NCBI GenBank assembly: GCA_947579665.1
Contig: CANPUZ010000036.1
Coordinates: 433,001 to 497,000 of the forward strand
DNA length: 64,000 bases
Direction of reading: 5' to 3'
From: Sympetrum striolatum
Taxonomy: Eukaryota; Arthropoda; Insecta; Odonata; Libellulidae
Every line of letters starts with the position of its first letter. Positions within the stretch are counted from its first letter, which is position 1. The notes under the pieces were generated by a model that did no database searches, was not told where the DNA came from, and saw only the letters and a program-made list of their open reading frames with translations. The translations under genes were made by a program, and so were the position numbers. Positions 63,625-64,000 of this stretch are shown piece by piece.

Positions 63625-64000
63625 GCTACCTCAACGTATACCAATATTTCCCGGGTTCGACACCAGGCGTCTCTACAATCAGTAAATTATCCGATATTTA
63701 AGAATTAATTTAAACCCCTTCCCTATAATATTAAAACATGAAATTAGGCATATAGATATAGAACATACATGCATTTCAAAAAAATGTTTTAGATTTCCTA
63801 GATCATCCTTGGTTCGAATCTAGAGAGCCATTTACATTATTGATAAGTTGGACAACGTTTGAGGCAGTTGGAGCCAATATTTCTGCTTGAATTTTCACAC
63901 AAAGTAAGAGATGGTATTCTTCTATAGTGCTGCATAGTAGGTTCACCAGGAAGGCCTAGGTTCGATGCCGGACGATTAAATTGCAGCGAATTTTAAGAAT
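63625..64000 (+). mobile_element. Array-family fragment, sense (modules 4-6, runs off the window)
   Basis: Cores near 63653 (GGGTTCGACACCAGGCG), 63811 (TTGGTTCGAATCTAGAG) and 63958 (AGGTTCGATGCCGGACG), in the order and spacing (about 158 and 147 bp) of modules 4-6 in units B, D and F. Likely continues into a terminal hairpin beyond base 64000. Confidence 0.8.

Overview
This is a window of AT-rich metazoan nuclear DNA, almost certainly from an insect or other arthropod. The evidence is the mix of mobile elements: an intact piggyBac in a TTAA site, a copia whose primer-binding site is of the initiator-tRNA-Met type, a Gypsy element with an env-like remnant, Transib, mariner and PIF/Harbinger copies, two hAT elements and RTE and CR1/Jockey-like LINE pieces. 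Split exons of an animal short-chain dehydrogenase are also present. There is no bacterial gene organisation. I cannot name the species.

Layout. 1-6.9 kb holds non-coding DNA and a degenerate LINE (minus, about 2.16-4.43 kb). A 5'-truncated mariner follows at 6.94-7.77 kb. From 7868 to 27989 lies a Russian doll of transposons. An old hAT element (hAT-A) carries a Gypsy LTR retrotransposon (8330-16059) and a second hAT (hAT-B, 16478-26283, perfect 8-bp target duplication). hAT-B in turn contains a PIF/Harbinger element (17427-19857) and a decayed Transib/RAG1-like transposase (about 20.4-23.7 kb). hAT-A itself sits in an 85-bp minisatellite.

28-34 kb has two exons of a DHRS11-like dehydrogenase and an RTE endonuclease fragment. 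From 34.1 to 40.3 kb lies the most unusual structure: about 1.1-kb units in alternating orientation. Each is built of roughly 150-175-bp modules, and every module carries one motif that looks like a tRNA T-arm (internal promoter B box). The outer ends carry a 7-bp-stem hairpin next to CTAG or CTCG, as in Helitron 3' ends. Fragments of the same family recur at 59.1-59.6, 61.65-62.15 and 63.6-64 kb.

The array abuts two exons of an unrecognised protein (40351-41207). Next come a possible solo LTR, a possible SINE, the intact piggyBac (45186-48950), an unrecognised terminal exon (49094-49519), a near-intact copia (51507-55974, one in-frame stop), a second copy of the LINE 3' end (57370-57690), a truncated CACTA/EnSpm-like transposase (59579-60981) and a Harbinger-like leader (62160-62809).

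The genes do not form a common pathway. The window is best read as a host-gene neighbourhood eroded and expanded by successive transposon insertions, whose relative ages can be read from the nesting.
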